A DNA stretch of 64,000 nucleotides from JACKHO01 sp041398745 (GTDB lineage Bacteria; Planctomycetota; Planctomycetia; Planctomycetales; Planctomycetaceae), in NCBI GenBank assembly GCA_041398745.1, contig JAWKUB010000009.1:62001-126000 (forward strand), written 5' to 3'. Every line of letters starts with the position of its first letter. The stretch's first letter is position 1. A model generated the notes under the pieces. That model was not told where the DNA came from. It searched no databases and saw nothing but the letters and a program-made list of their open reading frames with translations. The position numbers and the translations under genes were made by a program. Shown here piece by piece: positions 61,444 to 64,000 of the stretch.

Positions 61444-61470
61444 CGTTCCCAAGCTCCTTTCGGGACCGAG
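61444..61470. repeat. Dispersed palindrome, family 2, degenerate
   Basis: CGTTCCCAAGCTCC then TTTCGGGACCGAGGG, 13 bp after the desaturase stop. The left arm equals the other copies, the right arm is altered. It could end the cluster's transcript. Confidence 0.55.
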
Positions 61471-61530
61471 GGAAATTCGCGTTGCCGAAGCGAGTTTCCG
61501 ATTCGCAACGAATCGTTACAACGTGACTTA

Positions 61531-61543
61531 CCCCCCCCCCCCC
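61531..61543. repeat. Run of 13 cytosines
   Basis: An uninterrupted C13 tract, 137 bp upstream of the first TadE-like gene. Such tracts slip easily and can change promoter spacing, but may also be misread during sequencing. Confidence 0.8.
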
Positions 61544-61679
61544 GAGATATTTCGCGTTTGATTCACGCGCCGAATTTGACGCTGCGGAGAGTTGACCTAC
61601 GTTGTTTTGTAGACCAATAGACTTCATGTCATAACCGGGTCATTTGCCAGCACGGACACATCCGAATGGTTTCACTCTT

Positions 61680-62162
61680 ATGCAACGCCCGAAATACTCC
61701 CGAAATCTTGAACAACGTACAGGCGCCTTGACCGTAGAGGTCGCCCTGGTCATCAGCGTTTTTATGACTCTCGTTGCGGGAATTGTCGAATTTGGGCATG
61801 TCTACCTCGTCATTAACACACTCAATGCGGCTTCGAAACAGGCAACGCGGATTGGATCGGCGGAGCAGTCGACAACTCAAGATGCTCTTGACCGCATCGA
61901 TCAAATCATTGCGGCTGGCTTCCGGTGCGAACCGTCCGAAGTGACGGTTTGGGTGAAGGACGCCAGCATTTTTGATCAGCCGGGTGGGCCACCCGCATCG
62001 ATTGACTACGAGTCATTACCTGACATCGAGTTAGCCGACGCACAAACGAATCAACTATTCCTGATTCGCATTCAGGTAAATTACAGCGACGTAGCTCTGA
62101 TGCCACCGTTCTGGAGTGACGACCTGGTTCTGATTGGGCAATCGGCCGCGCGGCACGAGTGA
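61680..62162 (+). CDS. TadE-like pseudopilin
   Basis: 160 residues from ATG 61680. A short basic leader (about 20 residues) precedes the TadE hydrophobic helix TGALTVEVALVISVFMTLVAGIVEFG (the Glu at helix position 5 is conserved). The exported part is beta-rich. TadE-type proteins are minor pilins of tad/Flp pili. The end overlaps the next gene's possible GTG (62159). Confidence 0.83.
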   Translation: MQRPKYSRNLEQRTGALTVEVALVISVFMTLVAGIVEFGHVYLVINTLNAASKQATRIGSAEQSTTQDALDRIDQIIAAGFRCEPSEVTVWVKDASIFDQPGGPPASIDYESLPDIELADAQTNQLFLIRIQVNYSDVALMPPFWSDDLVLIGQSAARHE

Positions 62163-62179
62163 ATCGAGGAGTTTTAGCA

Positions 62180-62683
62180 ATGTTTCCCTGCAGAAAGACA
62201 GTTCGTCGAAATCACTCACCGGATTCGCAGCGCCGAGGATCGGCCACCGTGGAGCTTGCCGTTATTACTCCTCTGTTCCTTATGCTCGTGCTCGGAATGC
62301 TGGAATTTGGCCGCGCCTTTCACACGACATCCTCAATGGACTCGGCTGTTCGTGACGCAGGACGACTCGCTTCCATGGGGCGTCCTGAAAGTATCCCTGA
62401 ATCCATGTCACTGAACGACAAAGTCTCAAATGACATTAGAGCGACACTCTCCGCGGTGGGCTTCAATTCGGAAGCCATCGAAGTTTCCATAGTGTACGCC
62501 GACGGAACAAACGCAGGCAGTCCATTCGACCTCGACGACCCCGACAACGAAATGCAGCTGTTTCGAATCGAAGCCACAATTCCTTACACCGAAGTGAGTG
62601 CCTTTCCCCTGAGGTACCTTCGAGACCATCTCATTAAGTCGAGCATTGTTCTCCGCTTGGGCCGCAGCACCTTAGCATCCTGA
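62180..62683 (+). CDS. TadE-like pseudopilin (second)
   Basis: 167 residues. ATG 62180, preceded by GAGGAG 8 nt upstream, is preferred to GTG 62159. After a basic leader (RRNHSPDSQRR) comes RGSATVELAVITPLFLML then VLGMLEFGRAFH, the class III pilin-like helix with the +5 Glu. It parallels the preceding protein but with little sequence identity outside the helix. Both would be processed by a TadV-type peptidase not present here. Confidence 0.85.
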   Translation: MFPCRKTVRRNHSPDSQRRGSATVELAVITPLFLMLVLGMLEFGRAFHTTSSMDSAVRDAGRLASMGRPESIPESMSLNDKVSNDIRATLSAVGFNSEAIEVSIVYADGTNAGSPFDLDDPDNEMQLFRIEATIPYTEVSAFPLRYLRDHLIKSSIVLRLGRSTLAS

Positions 62684-62693
62684 GTGAGCTACC

Positions 62694-64000
62694 ATGAAAC
62701 GTTTACATCTACACAACCGACACGGATGCTCAGTTCCGCCAGAACATGAGTCGCGGCGAGGAATTTTCATTGTTGTGGCTGTGCTGTGCTTCACTGTACT
62801 GGCTGCATTCGTTTCATTTGCTGTTGACTTGGGATTTATCAACTTCACTCGTACGCGAATGCAGAATGCTGTTGATGCGGCGGCGTTGGCGGCGGCCCAG
62901 GAAATTACTTACGCGGTACAACACGCTGGCCCGAATGTTTCCGATGTTGCCGCATACGCGCAAGATGAAGCTGGGGACATGGCAGCGCATGTCGCCGAGT
63001 TGAATGGCATTTACGTCGATGCGAATGTCGACGTGGAATTCGGGCGCCGTTCCTACAACGACTCGACGGAACAGTTTGAATTCGAATGGGGCGTCACTCC
63101 GGCCAACGCAATTCGCGTCACCGCCCGTCGCGACAACGATGATGCTTCTGCTCCCGACGGAAAGTTACCGCTGTTCTTTGCTGGGATAATTGGCCATGCC
63201 CATGCGAAACTCCAGGTTCGCGCGGTTGCATATGTGGATTCGCGTGACATTGTGGTTGTCCATGACTTCTCCCGTTCAATGAATTTCGACAGCTACTACA
63301 ACCACGAGGCCTCAAGTCGACTGACGAGGTCGCAAGTTCGCGAGAACATGCTGACGGCATGGAGTGACCTGGACTTGTATATTCCGAACTTCCCCAACGA
63401 CGGTGCCTACCTGACGCAGACGAGTACGGATAGCGGCGTTACAACGACAGTGAAGTTCAAGTATGACGATGCAGAAGTCACGACAACTGGCGAGTTGTCC
63501 GAAGTGAAACTCGAATACACGGACGGCTCAACCTCTACATTTAACAACGTCTCAGGTACAACGGCCAACGTCGATGGAAGCAAAAACATCTACAAGGTTA
63601 CGGTCAAGTCATCTGCGGCTTCAACTGGTTCAGGCGGAGGGTCAAGCGGCGGTACGGGAAGTGGTCCTCCGGTCACAGTCAGTGGGTCTGGAATTGACGT
63701 GACGTTTTCGGGAGACCGAAAGTCGTACTCTGTATCGAGCACGAAACAACTCGTCTACGTAGACTCCTATTTCACAAACGGCTCGTACCAGTACCACGAC
63801 ATCAATCCATACGGATATTCCGCGAGTTTCAATGAGTCGAGTGCCGTCGACTACGTCTGGATTTACTATCGGTACTACTCCTCCGGAAGGTGGCGGTACA
63901 AGTGGGAGCAATATGACGCTCCGCCCGCTGGTAGCGGCGGGTCCAGTGGTGGGGGCGGTTCGACTTCGGTGATTACGCAGACGTTTTTCGACACCGACAA
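62694..64000 (+). CDS. TadG-like protein with VWA domain, incomplete at window end
   Basis: 435 codons are seen from ATG 62694 and the frame is open at position 64000. A membrane helix (IFIVVAVLCFTVLAAFVSFAV) and the TadG-type QNAVDAAALAAAQEI follow the basic N-terminus. A VWA domain begins near 185: its MIDAS reads VVVHDFSRSMNFDS (D191-x-S193-x-S195). A long Gly/Ser-rich insertion (about 305-330 GSGGGSSGGTGSG, again near the window end) and a Tyr/Ser-rich part interrupt the VWA domain. Probably a pilus-associated or envelope adhesin. Confidence 0.86.
   Translation, partial: MKRLHLHNRHGCSVPPEHESRRGIFIVVAVLCFTVLAAFVSFAVDLGFINFTRTRMQNAVDAAALAAAQEITYAVQHAGPNVSDVAAYAQDEAGDMAAHVAELNGIYVDANVDVEFGRRSYNDSTEQFEFEWGVTPANAIRVTARRDNDDASAPDGKLPLFFAGIIGHAHAKLQVRAVAYVDSRDIVVVHDFSRSMNFDSYYNHEASSRLTRSQVRENMLTAWSDLDLYIPNFPNDGAYLTQTSTDSGVTTTVKFKYDDAEVTTTGELSEVKLEYTDGSTSTFNNVSGTTANVDGSKNIYKVTVKSSAASTGSGGGSSGGTGSGPPVTVSGSGIDVTFSGDRKSYSVSSTKQLVYVDSYFTNGSYQYHDINPYGYSASFNESSAVDYVWIYYRYYSSGRWRYKWEQYDAPPAGSGGSSGGGGSTSVITQTFFDTD

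Noticed and set aside
1..64000. tRNA, rRNA or CRISPR array
   Set aside because: No cloverleaf with its conserved elements, no rRNA-like tract and no regularly spaced direct repeats were noticed on reading; a tRNAscan-type search was not possible.

Overview
The window looks like chromosomal DNA of a planctomycete (order Planctomycetales). Pointers are two Tat-exported DUF1501 proteins, a very large secreted dehydrogenase-like protein ending in a CxxCH haem site, a formylglycine sulfatase, a pectate-lyase-like protein with a calcium-binding tail, many one-off secreted proteins, frequent GTG/TTG starts and loose operon structure. No rRNA, tRNA or CRISPR array was seen. The genus cannot be fixed from the sequence.

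Layout. 1-4400: a tight four-gene run (C39-like peptidase, RLAN/RimK ATP-grasp ligase, GCS2-type ligase, N-formylglutamate amidohydrolase) that looks like a peptide or amino-acid amide-bond system. 4400-18600: membrane protein, NhaA antiporter, sulfotransferase, secreted esterase, amidohydrolase, two DUF1501 proteins, FolD, endonuclease V and small membrane proteins. 18850-23240: a Schlafen-AlbA_2/ATPase-type gene split near its 5' end by a decayed IS3-family element, with a decayed IS66-family element sitting exactly on its stop codon. 23300-27200: COG0523 GTPase with an ArsR regulator, then a coupled PhzF/GNAT/DUF4440-GNAT operon. 27250-37700: MBL-fold protein, DapB, PyrE, the CxxCH protein, PEP carboxykinase and GyrB.

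37760-40030: an ABC-type ATPase followed by a DUF4435 TOPRIM-like protein, the arrangement of PARIS-type anti-phage systems. 40100-56700: pectate lyase-like protein, sulfatase, flavin reductase, GNAT-nitrilase fusion, and a series of secreted, lipo- or membrane proteins with little recognisable function, including a HEAT-repeat gene carrying an in-frame TGA. 56900-61430: a compact lipid-type cluster with a ketoacyl-synthase III fused to a haem-oxygenase-like metal oxidase, an unknown protein, a sterol-desaturase-family hydroxylase and a fatty-acid desaturase. 61680-64000: two TadE-like pseudopilins and a VWA/TadG-like protein cut by the window end.

Intergenic spaces carry several families of dispersed palindromes. 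The commonest is the 20-mer CACAGACATTCCTGTCTGTG and its variants, seen six times, mostly just after stop codons. The strongest candidates for something new are the ketoacyl synthase-metal oxidase-desaturase cluster and the PARIS-like pair.
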